Shown: positions 36,752 to 47,398 of the stretch, in pieces | Layout of the letters: each line of letters begins with the position of its first letter | Position numbering within the stretch: position 1 is the stretch's first letter | From: Endozoicomonas acroporae | Lineage (GTDB): Bacteria; Pseudomonadota; Gammaproteobacteria; Pseudomonadales; Endozoicomonadaceae | Direction of reading: 5' to 3' | DNA length: 64,000 nucleotides | Assembly: GCF_002864045.1 (NCBI RefSeq) | Contig: NZ_PJPV01000009.1 | Coordinates: 97,512 to 161,511, forward strand | Made by a program: the position numbers and the translations under genes | Notes under the pieces: generated by a model | Database searches by the model: none | What the model was told of the DNA's origin: nothing | What the model saw: only the letters and a program-made list of their open reading frames with translations

Positions 36752-37852
36752 TTATGTCTTGTGAGGCCGGGCAAGATACTCTGTAGACTGCATCTCCTGC
36801 AGACGACTGCGCGTTCTCTTGAACTCAAACGACAGAGTACCACTGGCATAGAGTGCTTCAAGATGAACTTCACAGGATAAAATAAGTTTTACGCCACGGT
36901 CATAGAACTCGTCAATCAGATTGATGAAGCGGCGGGCCTGATCATTCCGGTTGGCATCAAATTGAGGGACATCCTGAACAATGACTGAATGGTACAGGCA
37001 GGCAAGCTCAATATAGTCATTCTGGCTGCGGGGACCATCGCACAGATCCGTAAAGGTAAACCAGGCCACATCTCTGCCTGACTTTACGGTGTTAATCGGG
37101 CGTCCTGATATTTCGATGCTCTGGCCCGACTCAATATGTTCCGGGTCAGCAGCCAGCTCTGAAAATATCCGCTCCAGCTTTTCATGGTTGGCCTTATTGA
37201 GAGGCCAATAATAGGTTTCAGCTTTCTCCAGAAGACGCAGGCGATAGTCAATATTGCCATCAACATTCACCACCAGGGTGTGCTTTTTTATCAGGTCGAT
37301 GGCCGGAAGGAAGCGCGCCCTTTGCAGTCCATCCCTGTAGAGCAGGTCAGGGTCCACATTCGATGTGGCAACCAGGGTGACGCCCCGCTGAAACAGTTGA
37401 TCCATCAAACCGGCCAGGATCATGGCGTCCGTGATGTCGGAAACAAAGAACTCATCAAAGCAGATGATCCTTGCTTCTTTGGAAAGACGTTCAGCGACGC
37501 TTGATAGCGGGTTTTTCTGCCCCTCCAGTGTCTTAAGCTCGGCATGCACCCGGCGCATAAAGTGGTGGAAGTGCATGCGCAGCTTATCCTGAAAGGGCAG
37601 GCAGTGATAAAAGGTGTCCATCAACCAGGTTTTACCCCGGCCAACGCCCCCCCAGAAATAGAGGCCACGTAATGGCTCACGGGGCTTGCCGAGGGCACCT
37701 TTGATCTTCTTGAGGAGTGATCCCCCGGGTGGTTGGATCAGCTGTTCATAGAGGTTTTGCAAGTGTTTTACCGCCTCAGCCTGGGCGGGGTCCCTGCTAA
37801 AACCTTTTTGGGTGATATCCCTGTGATAACAAGCTTGCGGGGTCATAATCAA
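36752..37852 (-). CDS. zapE: Cell division protein ZapE (AFG1-like ATPase)
   Basis: 366-residue AAA-type ATPase that binds FtsZ and acts in Z-ring constriction, also linked to stress growth. Walker A GGVGRGKTWLMDTFY near residue 70, then MHFHHFMRRVH, Walker B RIICFDEFFVSDITDAMIL, and ATSNVDPDLLYRDGLQRARF, all family features. The C-terminus has FEFKRTRSRLQEMQSTEYL. In enteric bacteria zapE is next to rplM and opposite yhcB (zapG); here zapG still lies opposite, but rplM-rpsI has moved 13 kb away. Confidence 0.94.
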   Translation of the reverse strand: MIMTPQACYHRDITQKGFSRDPAQAEAVKHLQNLYEQLIQPPGGSLLKKIKGALGKPREPLRGLYFWGGVGRGKTWLMDTFYHCLPFQDKLRMHFHHFMRRVHAELKTLEGQKNPLSSVAERLSKEARIICFDEFFVSDITDAMILAGLMDQLFQRGVTLVATSNVDPDLLYRDGLQRARFLPAIDLIKKHTLVVNVDGNIDYRLRLLEKAETYYWPLNKANHEKLERIFSELAADPEHIESGQSIEISGRPINTVKSGRDVAWFTFTDLCDGPRSQNDYIELACLYHSVIVQDVPQFDANRNDQARRFINLIDEFYDRGVKLILSCEVHLEALYASGTLSFEFKRTRSRLQEMQSTEYLARPHKT

Positions 37853-38183
37853 ATACTGGATAAAGGAGCGCTGCTTATTGTTTTCATATTTGCCAACGGG
37901 GCAAAAGCTGTCAATGTAACTGGACTACGGTCAGGTGGCAAGGCTTGCTGAACTGAACCTTTTCAGGCCGGGTTCGGTCATTATAGGCTTTGATGTTCTT
38001 TTATCACTCTTTGACGAAAGCAACTATACAAAGTAAGTGGGTTCTGCTCAAATCTGGCTTTTGCCGGTATGGGCTAGGCCAACTTCAATGGAATCTATAC
38101 AATCTGTTTATAGGCAGGCGCTAAAGCACATGGCGTTGTGATTTAATGACAAGGGCGCGGGCCCCACTGAGTGAGGCGATACT
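37853..38183. other. Divergent intergenic region zapE-zapG
   Basis: 330 bases without a gene; promoters of both genes must lie here. No clear repeats or hairpins stand out. Confidence 0.35.
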
Positions 38184-38669
38184 GTGGAAAACATGAACGT
38201 ACTTTGGTTTATCGGTAGTCTGGCGTTTCTGACGGGGATTCTGTGTGGTGCGCTCGTTTACCATTTACTGTCCGGTGCAAAATCCCGTAACGGCAGGCTG
38301 GAGAGCCAGCTGGATGAACTTCAGCAGGAATTCAAAGAGTACCAGGAGCGTGTGGGAGATCACTTCACCACATCAGCCCACCTGATCAATAAACTGACCG
38401 ATACCTACCGGGATGTCCATGAGCATCTGGCCAATGGTGCGGAAGCGCTCTGTAAGGATGAAGAAGTCCGCAACCGGCTTGGCGACTCCCTGTTAAGCAG
38501 TAACGCACTGCTGTCCGGGAAGATTCATAAGCGTCGTAATGAACGCACGCCACCCCTGGAGCAGCCCAAGGACTATGCGCCTAAATCCAGCCCTGATGAA
38601 CAGGGAGCGTTGGCTGAGGAGTATGGTTACGGTGAGTCTGCGAAAGAAGGAACCACCACCGATAAATAA
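38184..38669 (+). CDS. zapG: Z-ring associated protein ZapG (YhcB, DUF1043)
   Basis: 161-residue inner-membrane protein. One N-terminal membrane span (VLWFIGSLAFLTGILCGALV), then a coiled coil (SRNGRLESQLDELQQEFKEY) and GDHFTTSAHLINKLTDTYRD, the diagnostic YhcB/DUF1043 motif, followed by a charged unstructured tail. Linked to cell division and envelope synthesis in E. coli. GTG start at 38184 has TGAGG seven bases upstream; ATG 38193 is an alternative. Confidence 0.9.
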   Translation: MENMNVLWFIGSLAFLTGILCGALVYHLLSGAKSRNGRLESQLDELQQEFKEYQERVGDHFTTSAHLINKLTDTYRDVHEHLANGAEALCKDEEVRNRLGDSLLSSNALLSGKIHKRRNERTPPLEQPKDYAPKSSPDEQGALAEEYGYGESAKEGTTTDK

Positions 38670-38679
38670 ACTGTGTCTT

Positions 38680-38705
38680 ACAGGCTTCCTGTCGAGGAAG
38701 CCTGT
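38680..38705. terminator. Hairpin between zapG and trxB
   Basis: Perfect 11-bp stem ACAGGCTTCCT / AGGAAGCCTGT with a four-base loop, lying between two convergent genes. No strong T-run, so a bidirectional terminator is likely but not certain. Confidence 0.55.
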
Positions 38706-38716
38706 AGTAGCTCTAT

Positions 38717-39772
<1,056 letters not shown>

Positions 39773-39868
39773 CTATTGCTCAAGAGAAAAGCACAAGAGA
39801 AGAAAACAAGAGAAATAGCTGTTGCTGGTGTAATATTTCGGTTTCTGGCAAGCATTAACAATAAAGTG

Positions 39869-40603
39869 ATGATACATAATACCCCTGCATCAGGCCCCGG
39901 TTACTTTATCCAGGGACTGAAAATGATTTTACTGCCACAATTGCGATGGTTTGTTTTGATTCCGCTGGTCATTAATATCCTGGTGTTTTCCGGGATTATT
40001 TATTGGGCATCGGGCCATTTCTCGCTGTGGATGGAGCAACTCACCGGCTGGATGCCAGAGTGGCTGGCGTTTCTGGAGTATCTGCTATGGCCGCTGTTTT
40101 TTCTGGCCCTGGCGGCCGTGATGTTTTTTACCTTTACCATTATCGGGAATTTTATTGCGGCCCCGTTTAATGCACTGTTGGCGGAAAAAGTGCAGCGAAT
40201 GGAAGGCGCTGAGCTGCCTGATCTTAAATTGTCTGACTGGCTGACAATTGTGCCGAGAAGTATTGGCCGGGAGTTGCGCAAACTGTTGTATTTCCTGCCC
40301 CGGGCAATTGTGCTGCTGATACTGTCTTTTGTTCCGGTTCTGGGACTGGCGTTATGGTTTTTATTCAATGGCTGGATGATGGCTATCCAGTACTGTGACT
40401 ATGCAGCGGATAACCGGGGTGTCTCATTTTCCGACATGTTATCACGATTGAAACCAAAGCTATCAACGTCGTGGCCTTTTGGTGCGGTTGTTAACCTGGC
40501 CATGTTGATACCGTTGATCAATTTGCTGATTATTCCCGCTGCGGTCGTTGGTGCAACGCTGTTGTGGGAACGGGAAATAGAGCAGCCTGTGACCGCAGGG
40601 TGA
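39869..40603 (+). CDS. cysZ: Sulfate transporter CysZ
   Basis: Inner-membrane sulfate permease feeding assimilation; partner of CysDN elsewhere in this window. 244 residues from ATG 39869; upstream in-frame codons do not look like CysZ. SGPGYFIQGLKMILLPQLRW at the N-terminus, membrane segments around LIPLVINILVFSGIIYWA and LEYLLWPLFFLALAAVMFF, then FIAAPFNALLAEKVQ, YLPRAIVLLILSFVPVLGLA and NGWMMAIQYCDYAADNRG, all conserved in CysZ. Confidence 0.94.
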   Translation: MIHNTPASGPGYFIQGLKMILLPQLRWFVLIPLVINILVFSGIIYWASGHFSLWMEQLTGWMPEWLAFLEYLLWPLFFLALAAVMFFTFTIIGNFIAAPFNALLAEKVQRMEGAELPDLKLSDWLTIVPRSIGRELRKLLYFLPRAIVLLILSFVPVLGLALWFLFNGWMMAIQYCDYAADNRGVSFSDMLSRLKPKLSTSWPFGAVVNLAMLIPLINLLIIPAAVVGATLLWEREIEQPVTAG

Positions 40604-40635
40604 CTGGATTTTTTTATAGGCAAGGAGTGGGTTTA

Positions 40636-40977
40636 ATGAGTTGTCTTTTCTGTAAAATTGCTGAGGGTGATATTCCCGCAGATAAAGTATACGAAGATGA
40701 TCAGGTGGTGGCCTTCAGGGATATTAACCCGGCGGCTCCAACCCATATTCTGGTCATTCCCAAAAAGCATATTGCAACCATGAATGATGCCGTCGCAGAA
40801 GACCAGTCACTGCTGGGCAAGATGATGCTGGTGGCAAAAGACATCGCGGCCAGCGAAGGGGTAAGTGAGGATGGTTTTCGCCTGGCCGTGAATACCAACA
40901 GCCATGGTGGGCAGTCGGTCTACCATATACACCTGCATTTGCTGGCGGGACGCCAAATGCAGTGGCCGCCGGGCTGA
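40636..40977 (+). CDS. hinT: HIT-family purine nucleoside phosphoramidase (HinT-like)
   Basis: 113-residue histidine-triad hydrolase. CLFCKIAEGDIPADKVYEDD at the start with two Cys that bind zinc in some members, then HILVIPKKHI, and the catalytic triad HIHLHLL near residue 98, with NTNSHGGQSV before it. ATG 40636 follows AAGGAG by nine bases; a longer frame reaches back into cysZ but is not needed. Acts on AMP-lysine type phosphoramidates in this family. Confidence 0.94.
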   Translation: MSCLFCKIAEGDIPADKVYEDDQVVAFRDINPAAPTHILVIPKKHIATMNDAVAEDQSLLGKMMLVAKDIAASEGVSEDGFRLAVNTNSHGGQSVYHIHLHLLAGRQMQWPPG

Positions 40978-41011
40978 TCGTGAGCTTTTGCGAAAGGCCT
41001 TAAAAAGAAGG

Positions 41012-41113
41012 GAACCACAAAGGCACAAAGACACAAAGTTTTTTCTGGGCTTGCCTGGTTCAGGCTCAGCAAACAAAAAAGGCTTCCTTTGTGTCTTCGT
41101 GCCTTTGTGGTTT
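41012..41113. repeat. Palindromic 'cacaaag' repeat, family B, copy 3
   Basis: Arms GGAACCACAAAGGCACAAAG and CTTCGTGCCTTTGTGGTTT around a 50-base centre very similar to that of 5683-5783 (GCTTGCCTGG, AGCAAACAAAAAAG). It lies between the convergent HIT and OsmC genes. Confidence 0.85.
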
Positions 41114-41120
41114 AAATCAT

Positions 41121-41534
41121 CTACTCGGTTTCGATAATCTCGTAACTGTGGGTGATTTCAACACCACCTTTGCCCAGCATATGGGCAACCGAGCAGTATT
41201 TTTCGGCGGATAAGTTTACGGCACGTTCCACCTGGGATGCTTTGATCTTGCTGCCTTTCACCACAAAAGACAGATGTATTCTGGTAAATACGGCGGGAAT
41301 GGCATCAGCACGTTCGGATTCAATGTCCACATGGCAGCTGGTCACTTTCTGACGCGCTTTTTCCAGGATATTGACCACGTCCACCGAAGAGCATCCACCT
41401 AAACCCATCAACACCATCTCCATAGGGCTAGGTGCGCTCTTCTGGTGTTTATCGGCATCCATAACGATGGAGTTGCCGCTGTCGGTCAGTCCCAGAAAAC
41501 GCTGGTTATCAACCCACTTGACTTGTGCCTTCAT
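41121..41534 (-). CDS. OsmC/YhfA-family protein
   Basis: 137-residue OsmC-like protein. Two conserved cysteines, GLGGCSSVDVVNILEKAR near residue 49 and EKYCSVAHMLGKGGVEI near 112, fit the thiol-peroxidase site of this superfamily; YhfA members keep both, but their substrate is not established. N-terminal MKAQVKWVDNQRFLGLTDSG fits YhfA rather than Ohr. Just upstream of its start lies a family C MITE (41559-41770), which may have replaced the native promoter. Confidence 0.9.
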   Translation of the reverse strand: MKAQVKWVDNQRFLGLTDSGNSIVMDADKHQKSAPSPMEMVLMGLGGCSSVDVVNILEKARQKVTSCHVDIESERADAIPAVFTRIHLSFVVKGSKIKASQVERAVNLSAEKYCSVAHMLGKGGVEITHSYEIIETE

Positions 41535-41558
41535 TTGAAATTCCTGTTCTCGTTTCTA

Positions 41559-41770
41559 GCCCGGATATTTCATAAACTGCCCCGAATCTCGCGCACGACC
41601 ACATGGATGTGGGAGATAGGGCGACGCAGGATGCCAAAGCCGAGGACTTTGTCGCTCTAAGGGATTTTGTGAGGGAGCGCCGTACCGGGGAGTACGGTCG
41701 ACCGAGCAAAACTCCCTTAGAGCGACAAAGGACAAGCGAGAGCGGGAGCACGTTTATGAAATATCCGGGC
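41559..41770. mobile_element. MITE, family C, copy 1 (IS1380-like ends)
   Basis: 212 bases with inverted ends GCCCGGATATTTCATAAAC and GTTTATGAAATATCCGGGC. A long inner palindrome (TTTGTCGCTCTAAGGGA / TCCCTTAGAGCGACAAA) surrounds GCCGTACCGGGGAGTACGG. TA on each side. The copy at 52464-52629 lacks about 45 bases after CGAATCTCGCGC. The ends resemble those of IS1380-type elements (from memory). Confidence 0.88.
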
Positions 41771-41902
41771 TAAGGCTGTTTGAAGGCTATTCTAAATTCT
41801 TTGAGTACAAACAGCCATTAGGGTAGCCGTAATAATCAGCCCTTGTTGAGTGTCATTGGAACCTATACTGAGGCTTATATGTTTTCTCAGGGGTTTCATA
41901 AC

Positions 41903-42478
41903 ATGGTTAATAAAGGTATCAGGTTCCTGGCTCTGCCGATCGCACTATCTGCTTTGCTGTCCGGGTGTTCAAATAATACGGGTCAGGGTGAAGGCAAGGT
42001 AGAGGAAAAGCTGGAAGTTGCGATGTTTCAGGTGACTCCGGCAGGTAATGGGCCAACAATAGGCAACGTGTTTATACATCATGCTGACGATGATGATGTC
42101 ACCAAAGGGATTAGACTGCAGCCGGCACTGCATGATCTGCCACCCGGGGAGCATGGCTTTCATGTTCATGAAAACCCCTCCTGTGAGCCAGGAGAAAAAG
42201 GTGGCCAGAGCGTTGCTGCCCTCGCCGCAGGTGATCACTATGACCCAAACAGCACCGGTCATCACGAGGGGCCTGAAGGTTACGGGCATTCAGGGGATTT
42301 GCCAGTATTAATGGTTGATGAATATGGGAACGCGGTCAGCCCTGTTATAGCACCTCGACTTTCACTCTCTGAACTGAAGGGGCGTTCACTGGTGATTCAT
42401 GCTGGTTCCGATAACTATTCTGACAACCCACCCCTGGGTGGCGGTGGTGCCAGAATAGCCTGTGGGATTATTCAATAG
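41903..42478 (+). CDS. sodC: Superoxide dismutase [Cu-Zn], lipoprotein
   Basis: 191 residues from ATG 41903 (AGGGG nine bases upstream). N-terminal lipoprotein signal with lipobox LSGC at residue 22, so it is anchored in the envelope, unlike the soluble periplasmic SodC of E. coli. Metal sites: GEHGFHVHENPSC (two copper His and the disulfide Cys), GDHYDPNSTGHHEGPEGYGH (bridging and zinc His), then HSGDLP and the second disulfide Cys in GARIACGIIQ; active-site Arg in ARIACG. Dismutates superoxide, a trait common in host-associated bacteria. Confidence 0.93.
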   Translation: MVNKGIRFLALPIALSALLSGCSNNTGQGEGKVEEKLEVAMFQVTPAGNGPTIGNVFIHHADDDDVTKGIRLQPALHDLPPGEHGFHVHENPSCEPGEKGGQSVAALAAGDHYDPNSTGHHEGPEGYGHSGDLPVLMVDEYGNAVSPVIAPRLSLSELKGRSLVIHAGSDNYSDNPPLGGGGARIACGIIQ

Positions 42479-42503
42479 TTGACGTGATAAAGATTGGCCG
42501 AAC

Positions 42504-42714
42504 CTCTCAGGGCCAATGGCACTGACTTAAGCGGAAAGCCTTGCCATAGTTAAAAGACTTTCACCTCAAAGGCACAAAGACACAAAGGAAGAAAAAAGAA
42601 ATCTTTTCTTTGAGTCTCTGTGCCTTTGTGGTTCAAATTCAAATCTATCAACCTATATCAATGTCCCTGTTTACGGGGCTTATAGGCTTAAGTCAGTGCC
42701 ATTGCTCTCAGGGC
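42504..42714. mobile_element. Nested MITE with 19-bp ends and 10-bp target duplication
   Basis: Ends CAATGGCACTGACTTAAGC (42514-42532) and GCTTAAGTCAGTGCCATTG (42686-42704) are perfect inverted repeats. Directly outside both is CTCTCAGGGC (42504-42513 and 42705-42714), a target-site duplication. Inside sits a family B palindrome (42563-42633). AAGTCAGTGCCATT is reminiscent of IS4-family ends. Confidence 0.88.
42563..42633. repeat. Palindromic 'cacaaag' repeat, family B, copy 4
   Basis: ACCTCAAAGGCACAAAGACA and, inverted, TCTCTGTGCCTTTGTGGT, around GAAGAAAAAAGAAATCTTTTC. Shorter centre than copies at 5683 and 41012. It lies inside the 42514-42704 element. Confidence 0.8.
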
Positions 42715-42724
42715 GGCCTTTGCA

Positions 42725-43528
42725 TCATAAATAACTGCCAAACAACTTGCTGAGCGCTTCTCCCGGATCTTCCTGGCGCATAAAAGCCTCACCCACCAGA
42801 AAGCTTTTCACATTATGCCGGACCATGGATTCCACATCCTGCTTTGTGTGTATACCACTTTCCGTAACCACCAGCCGATCATCGGGAATCCGGTTCAGCA
42901 ACTCAAAGGTATTATCCAGACTCACTTCAAACGTATGCAGATTGCGATTGTTGATACCAAGAATAGCGCCCGGTAATGGCAGCGCTCTTGCCAGCTCATC
43001 GGCCCCGTGCACCTCGACCAGAACGTCCATTCCAAGGGATTGTGCCAGCGCATTAAATTCATTGAGCTGTTGGTCAGACAGTGCGGAGACGATCAACAGG
43101 ATACAGTCAGCACCAATCATCCGGGCTTCGTATATCTGATACGGGTCAACCATAAAGTCTTTGCGTAACACCGGCAGAGAGCAGGCATCCCGGGCGGCCT
43201 GTAAAAAGCGGTCACTCCCCTGGAAGAAATCCTGGTCCGTCAACACGGACAGGCAGCTGGCTCCGGAGCGTTCGTAGCTTCTGGCGATGTCAGCGGGCTC
43301 GAAGTGTTCCCGAATAATCCCTTTGCTGGGAGAGGCTTTCTTGATTTCCGCAATGATAGCGGCCTGCTGCTTTTCCACCCGTAACAGCAGGTTTCGGGCG
43401 AACCCCCGTGTTGGGGTGTTTTCTTCGGCCAGCGTTTTCACTTCATCAAGCGGCCTGGTATTGCGGCGCTCAGAAACTTCTTCATGCTTCCGTGCAATGA
43501 TTTTATTCAGAATCGTCGGTAGCGACAT
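42725..43528 (-). CDS. trpC: Indole-3-glycerol phosphate synthase
   Basis: TIM-barrel enzyme closing the indole ring in tryptophan synthesis. 267 residues from ATG 43528, preceded by GAGGG (an in-frame GTG at 43543 overlaps the trpD stop). Hallmarks: [19 protein letters not shown] near residue 60, [67 protein letters not shown] and [12 protein letters not shown]. Monofunctional, not fused to TrpF. Last gene of trpEGDC. Confidence 0.96.
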   Translation of the reverse strand: MSLPTILNKIIARKHEEVSERRNTRPLDEVKTLAEENTPTRGFARNLLLRVEKQQAAIIAEIKKASPSKGIIREHFEPADIARSYERSGASCLSVLTDQDFFQGSDRFLQAARDACSLPVLRKDFMVDPYQIYEARMIGADCILLIVSALSDQQLNEFNALAQSLGMDVLVEVHGADELARALPLPGAILGINNRNLHTFEVSLDNTFELLNRIPDDRLVVTESGIHTKQDVESMVRHNVKSFLVGEAFMRQEDPGEALSKLFGSYL

Positions 43529-43539
43529 GAATTGGACCC

Positions 43540-44595
43540 TCACACTGACCAGGTGGCTGCTTCAGCAGAAAAAACGCGTGTGAAGCTGGCCAGCTCTTTC
43601 ATTTTCTCCAGCGCCAGGCCACTATCGATGGCGTCCCGGGCCATCAGAATGCCTTCTTCAAGGCCACCGGCAACCCCCGAAAGATAGATGGCAGCACCGG
43701 CATTCAGGGTGATCATGCTGGCGGCTTTTTCAGCGTATTTTCCCTCCTGTTTACCGAGGGCGTCTTTGATCAGCGCCAGTGATTCATGACTGTCTTTCAC
43801 ATCCAGCCCAATCAGGCTTTGGGAGTTGATATTGAAATCTTCCGGTTTCAGGGTGTATTCGCGGATGTTGCCATCCTTCAGCTCAGCAACGTGAGTTGCA
43901 CTGGCAATACTGATTTCATCCAGGCCATCGACGGAGTGCACCACCATAACATGCTCATTGCCCAGTTCACGCAGTACTTCGGCCATAGGGCGGCATAGCT
44001 CCCGGTTAAAGACACCAATCAGCAGATTTTTTACGTTAGCCGGGTTGGACATGGGCCCAAGAATATTAAACAGAGTACGAATACCCAGCGCCCGGCGCAC
44101 ACCAACCACATTTTTCATGGCTGAGTGGTGGGCTGGTGCAAACATAAAGCCGACCCCCACCTCAGTAATGCAGCGGGCCACCTGATCAGGGCTGATATCC
44201 AGGTTGACGCCAGCCTGCTCCAGAAGATCGGCGCTGCCACTTGAGCTGGAAACCCCACGGTTACCGTGTTTTGCCACTTTGGCACCGGCAGCCGCACAGA
44301 CAAATGCCGACGCTGTCGAGACGTTGAACAGGTGGGCTCCATCCCCGCCGGTACCGACAATATCCACCAGGTGCTCAGTGTTAACCTCAACCCGGGTAGC
44401 CAGCTGTCGCATAACCATGGCCGCCCCGGTGATCTCTTCAATGCTCTCGCTTTTCATCCGCATGCCAGTCAGAAAAGCCGCAATCTGGCTGTCACTGCAC
44501 TGGCCTGTCATGATCTGTTGCATGACCTCGACCATTTCACCCCGGCTCAGGTCAAGATGTTGTACGACCCGGTTGATGGCTTCTTTTATCTGCAT
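43540..44595 (-). CDS. trpD: Anthranilate phosphoribosyltransferase
   Basis: Transfers phosphoribosyl from PRPP to anthranilate. 351 residues. [20 protein letters not shown] near residue 80 binds [39 protein letters not shown] and [16 protein letters not shown] are typical. Not fused to TrpG as in enterics. AGGGA precedes the ATG; it follows trpG by 24 bases and overlaps the trpC translation start region. Confidence 0.96.
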   Translation of the reverse strand: MQIKEAINRVVQHLDLSRGEMVEVMQQIMTGQCSDSQIAAFLTGMRMKSESIEEITGAAMVMRQLATRVEVNTEHLVDIVGTGGDGAHLFNVSTASAFVCAAAGAKVAKHGNRGVSSSSGSADLLEQAGVNLDISPDQVARCITEVGVGFMFAPAHHSAMKNVVGVRRALGIRTLFNILGPMSNPANVKNLLIGVFNRELCRPMAEVLRELGNEHVMVVHSVDGLDEISIASATHVAELKDGNIREYTLKPEDFNINSQSLIGLDVKDSHESLALIKDALGKQEGKYAEKAASMITLNAGAAIYLSGVAGGLEEGILMARDAIDSGLALEKMKELASFTRVFSAEAATWSV

Positions 44596-44619
44596 GTCTT
44601 CATTCCCTTAGCTCAATGG

Positions 44620-45204
44620 TTATATGGACTGTTTGAGAAAATTGGCCAGAAGGTCATGCCCTTGTTCGGTCATAATGGACTCCGGATGGAACTGCACGCC
44701 CTCAACGGGCAGTTCTCTGTGGCGAACGCCCATGATCTCGTCATTGCTGCCATCGGCAAATTGCGTCCATGCGGTGACCTCAAGACAATCAGGAAGACTC
44801 TCTTTGTCAATCACCAGTGAGTGGTAACGGGTTGTGGTGACCGGGTTGGCCAGCCCCTGGAAAACCCCGAGATCCTGATGGAAGACCGGAGAAACTTTAC
44901 CGTGCATCACCTGTCGGGCGCGAACAATCCTGCCGCCATACACCTGGCCAATGCTCTGATGGCCAAGGCAGACCCCCAGGATCGGAACCTTACCCTGAAA
45001 ATGTCGTATAACATCCATGGAGATGCCAGCTTCGTTTGGCGTGCACGGGCCAGGAGAAATAACGATATGGTCTGGCCTTAACTTTTCGATGTCATCAATG
45101 GTGATGTGATCGTTCCTGTGGACATCGACAGTAGCCCCCAGTTCCGAGAAGTATTGAACCAGGTTAAAGGTGAATGAGTCGTAGTTGTCGATCATTAACA
45201 GCAT
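44620..45204 (-). CDS. trpG: Anthranilate synthase component II (glutamine amidotransferase)
   Basis: 194-residue class I glutaminase that supplies ammonia to Trp[20 protein letters not shown] start, [12 protein letters not shown], nucleophile Cys in [15 protein letters not shown] near residue 79, and catalytic His-Glu in [18 protein letters not shown]. Its ATG shares one base with the trpE TGA, so translation is coupled. Similar to PabA-type subunits, but the trpE-trpG-trpD-trpC order supports the Trp role. Confidence 0.95.
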   Translation of the reverse strand: MLLMIDNYDSFTFNLVQYFSELGATVDVHRNDHITIDDIEKLRPDHIVISPGPCTPNEAGISMDVIRHFQGKVPILGVCLGHQSIGQVYGGRIVRARQVMHGKVSPVFHQDLGVFQGLANPVTTTRYHSLVIDKESLPDCLEVTAWTQFADGSNDEIMGVRHRELPVEGVQFHPESIMTEQGHDLLANFLKQSI

Positions 45205-46694
45205 CAGTGTTTCATCCCTTTAATGAATCCGGTCTGGGCCATGGCTACCGCACGAAACAGGGCACGCCCTTTATTCATGGTTTCTTGCCATTCCAGGTCC
45301 GGGCTGGAGTCAGCAACAATACCGGCACCGGCCTGAATATGGAGCTGCCGATCTTTGATAACCGCTGTTCTGATGGCAATAGCGGTGTCCATATTGCCGT
45401 TCCAGGCCAGGTAGCCCACTGCGCCGCCATAGACCCCCCGTTTGACCGGCTCCATTTCATCGATGATTGCCATGGCCCGTACTTTGGGTGCCCCACTTAA
45501 CGTCCCTGCGGGTAGCGTAGCTTTTAGTACATCCAGGGCATCCAGTCCACTTTTCAGTTCGCCCGTCACATGGGAGACAATGTGCATAACGTGGGAGTAC
45601 CGCTCGATGACCATCTTGTCCGTCAGTGTTACTGAGCCTGTGGTTGCTACACGTCCAACGTCGTTTCTTCCCAGGTCGATCAGCATCAGGTGTTCTGCCA
45701 GCTCTTTGGGGTCATTGAGCAGCTCCTGTTCGAGCGCTTTATCCTTCTCTTCGGTATCACCCCGTTTTCGGGTACCGGCAATGGGCCTTACGGTCACCTC
45801 GCCATCTTCCAGCCGGGCCAGAATTTCCGGAGAAGAGCCGACGACATGAAACTCGCCCAGATCCATGTAGTACATGTAGGGGGAAGGATTGGTACTTCGC
45901 AAAGCCCGATAAAGGTTCAGCGGTGAACTGTCATAAGGGATTGTCATTCTCTGGGAGAGAACAACCTGCATGGCATCACCCGCCAGAATGTAATCCCGGA
46001 TTGCACCAACCGAAGCTTTGAAGGCTGCTTCACCAAACCCTGATTGAAAATCATCTTCACAGGCGGGGTTCAAAGAGGCCTGGACCGGAGGTTGAATGTG
46101 GCTGGTTTGCAGCTGGCGCACAAGGTTATCCAGGCGGAATTGTGCTTTTTCCAGCGCGGCTGGCTGGTCAGGGTTGGCATGGGTAATCAGGATCAGTTTG
46201 CCACTGAGGTTGTCGAATACCACCAGTTCATCAGACACCATTAACAGGATGTCCGGTGTATGCAGTTCGTCCTTCGGGGCGCTTTGTGCCAGTTTGGGTT
46301 CAATGTAGCGAATCGTATCGTAACCAAAATAACCCACCAGGCCGCCGGTGAATCTGGGCAGTTCCGGCAACTCCGGCACTTGATAACGTTGCTGGAATGC
46401 CTTGATAAACGCCAGTGGATCGCTGGTGGTGTGTTCTTCGACAATCTGGCCATCGGTTTCGATCTGAATACGATCACCGTTGACCCGGAGCAAGGTGCGG
46501 CAGGGCAGGCCAATCATCGAGTAGCGGCCCCACTTTTCACCGCCCTCCACGGACTCCAGCAGGTAGGAGTAGCGGCCATTGGCGAGCTTGAGATAGGTGG
46601 TTAACGGTGTGTCCAGGTCTGCCAGAATCTCTCGTACAACGGGGATGCGGTTGTATCCTTCTCTGGTCAGACGCGCAAACGCTTCAGGCGTCAT
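45204..46694 (-). CDS. trpE: Anthranilate synthase component I
   Basis: Chorismate-using large subunit. 496 residues. The feedback-inhibition region near the N-terminus shows [18 protein letters not shown] (the LLES motif binds tryptophan). The catalytic domain has [66 protein letters not shown] and [20 protein letters not shown]. First gene of trpEGDC. No Trp-rich leader peptide was found in the 500 bases upstream, so attenuation of the enteric kind is unlikely. In pseudomonads gph-rpe lie directly upstream; here foreign DNA intervenes. Confidence 0.96.
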   Translation of the reverse strand: MTPEAFARLTREGYNRIPVVREILADLDTPLTTYLKLANGRYSYLLESVEGGEKWGRYSMIGLPCRTLLRVNGDRIQIETDGQIVEEHTTSDPLAFIKAFQQRYQVPELPELPRFTGGLVGYFGYDTIRYIEPKLAQSAPKDELHTPDILLMVSDELVVFDNLSGKLILITHANPDQPAALEKAQFRLDNLVRQLQTSHIQPPVQASLNPACEDDFQSGFGEAAFKASVGAIRDYILAGDAMQVVLSQRMTIPYDSSPLNLYRALRSTNPSPYMYYMDLGEFHVVGSSPEILARLEDGEVTVRPIAGTRKRGDTEEKDKALEQELLNDPKELAEHLMLIDLGRNDVGRVATTGSVTLTDKMVIERYSHVMHIVSHVTGELKSGLDALDVLKATLPAGTLSGAPKVRAMAIIDEMEPVKRGVYGGAVGYLAWNGNMDTAIAIRTAVIKDRQLHIQAGAGIVADSSPDLEWQETMNKGRALFRAVAMAQTGFIKGMKH

Positions 46695-47220
46695 GGCAGC
46701 TCTCTCGAATAAGCTAACAGGATTATTGATTGAAATTATCTATGCTTGGCAACAACCATGTTGCCGTTGGGCTAAGTGAAATTGGCAGGCCTATGGCCAG
46801 CGCCAGGAGGTGAAAAGGAGGGACATTGAAGACAGGAAAGCGCCGAAACAGGTGTTTTGGTAGCTGCATCTGATGTGAAAACGCTTTTGGTGATGACTGT
46901 CTCGGTTTCGACAGTCTCGGTTTCGACAGAGTTTCACTGCAAACTCCCTACGCACTGCTAAGTTATTTCGGTGCTTCTCACTATATTGTGATCGAAAATG
47001 GTATATGAATGCTTCGACTATTACAAACCGAAGAATTGCTCCGCTTGTTGTCCCGGGTTGTGATGCTCGCCGCTCTCCTGTACCCGAGGGCATAAAGCAC
47101 AGGGTTTATGGCAATTTTGTTTAATGATGCAGTGTGCAGCAGTTGTCTGTTATTGATTCTGATCAGTTTATTAGTACATCCACTTAATGAATGGGGTACC
47201 TTCTTGAAGTGGTTGAAACT
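46695..47220. other. Upstream region of trpE, no gene recognised
   Basis: About 525 bases. A 100-codon reverse-strand frame (46791-47093) has no recognisable domain and odd composition and is not called. Two tandem 15-bp units TCTCGGTTTCGACAG lie at 46900-46929. The trpE promoter must be in the first 100-200 bases. Confidence 0.4.
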
Positions 47221-47382
47221 AAGTAGTTAACCAAATGAAATCGTATTTTCTGATTAAGTGGGCAGCCACTCTGCAGCGTTACAACTCCGGTCACATAGCT
47301 AAGGCTATGCTCCCTTCGTTGTGCCTTGCATAGTGACTGCCCACTTAGCCAGAAATATACGATTCCATTTGGCCAACTACTT
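47221..47382. mobile_element. MITE, family D, copy 1
   Basis: 162 bases with inverted ends AAGTAGTTAACCAAATGAAA and, at the right, TTTGGCCAACTACTT with inner continuation (TCGTATTTTCTG / AGAAATATACGA). The middle shares GGTCACATAGCTA-GGCTATG and GTGCCTTGCATAGT with the copy at 63820. It ends 16 bases before an orphan gene start and may carry its promoter. Confidence 0.88.
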
Positions 47383-47398
47383 GTGCAGGGAAATTCAC

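Noticed and set aside
46695..46800. Possible trp attenuator leader
   Set aside because: No short frame with tandem Trp codons and no terminator/antiterminator pair upstream of trpE.
46791..47093. 100-codon reverse-strand frame upstream of trpE
   Set aside because: No ribosome site, no domain, odd Arg/Cys/Asn repeats caused by a 15-bp tandem duplication; not supported as a gene.
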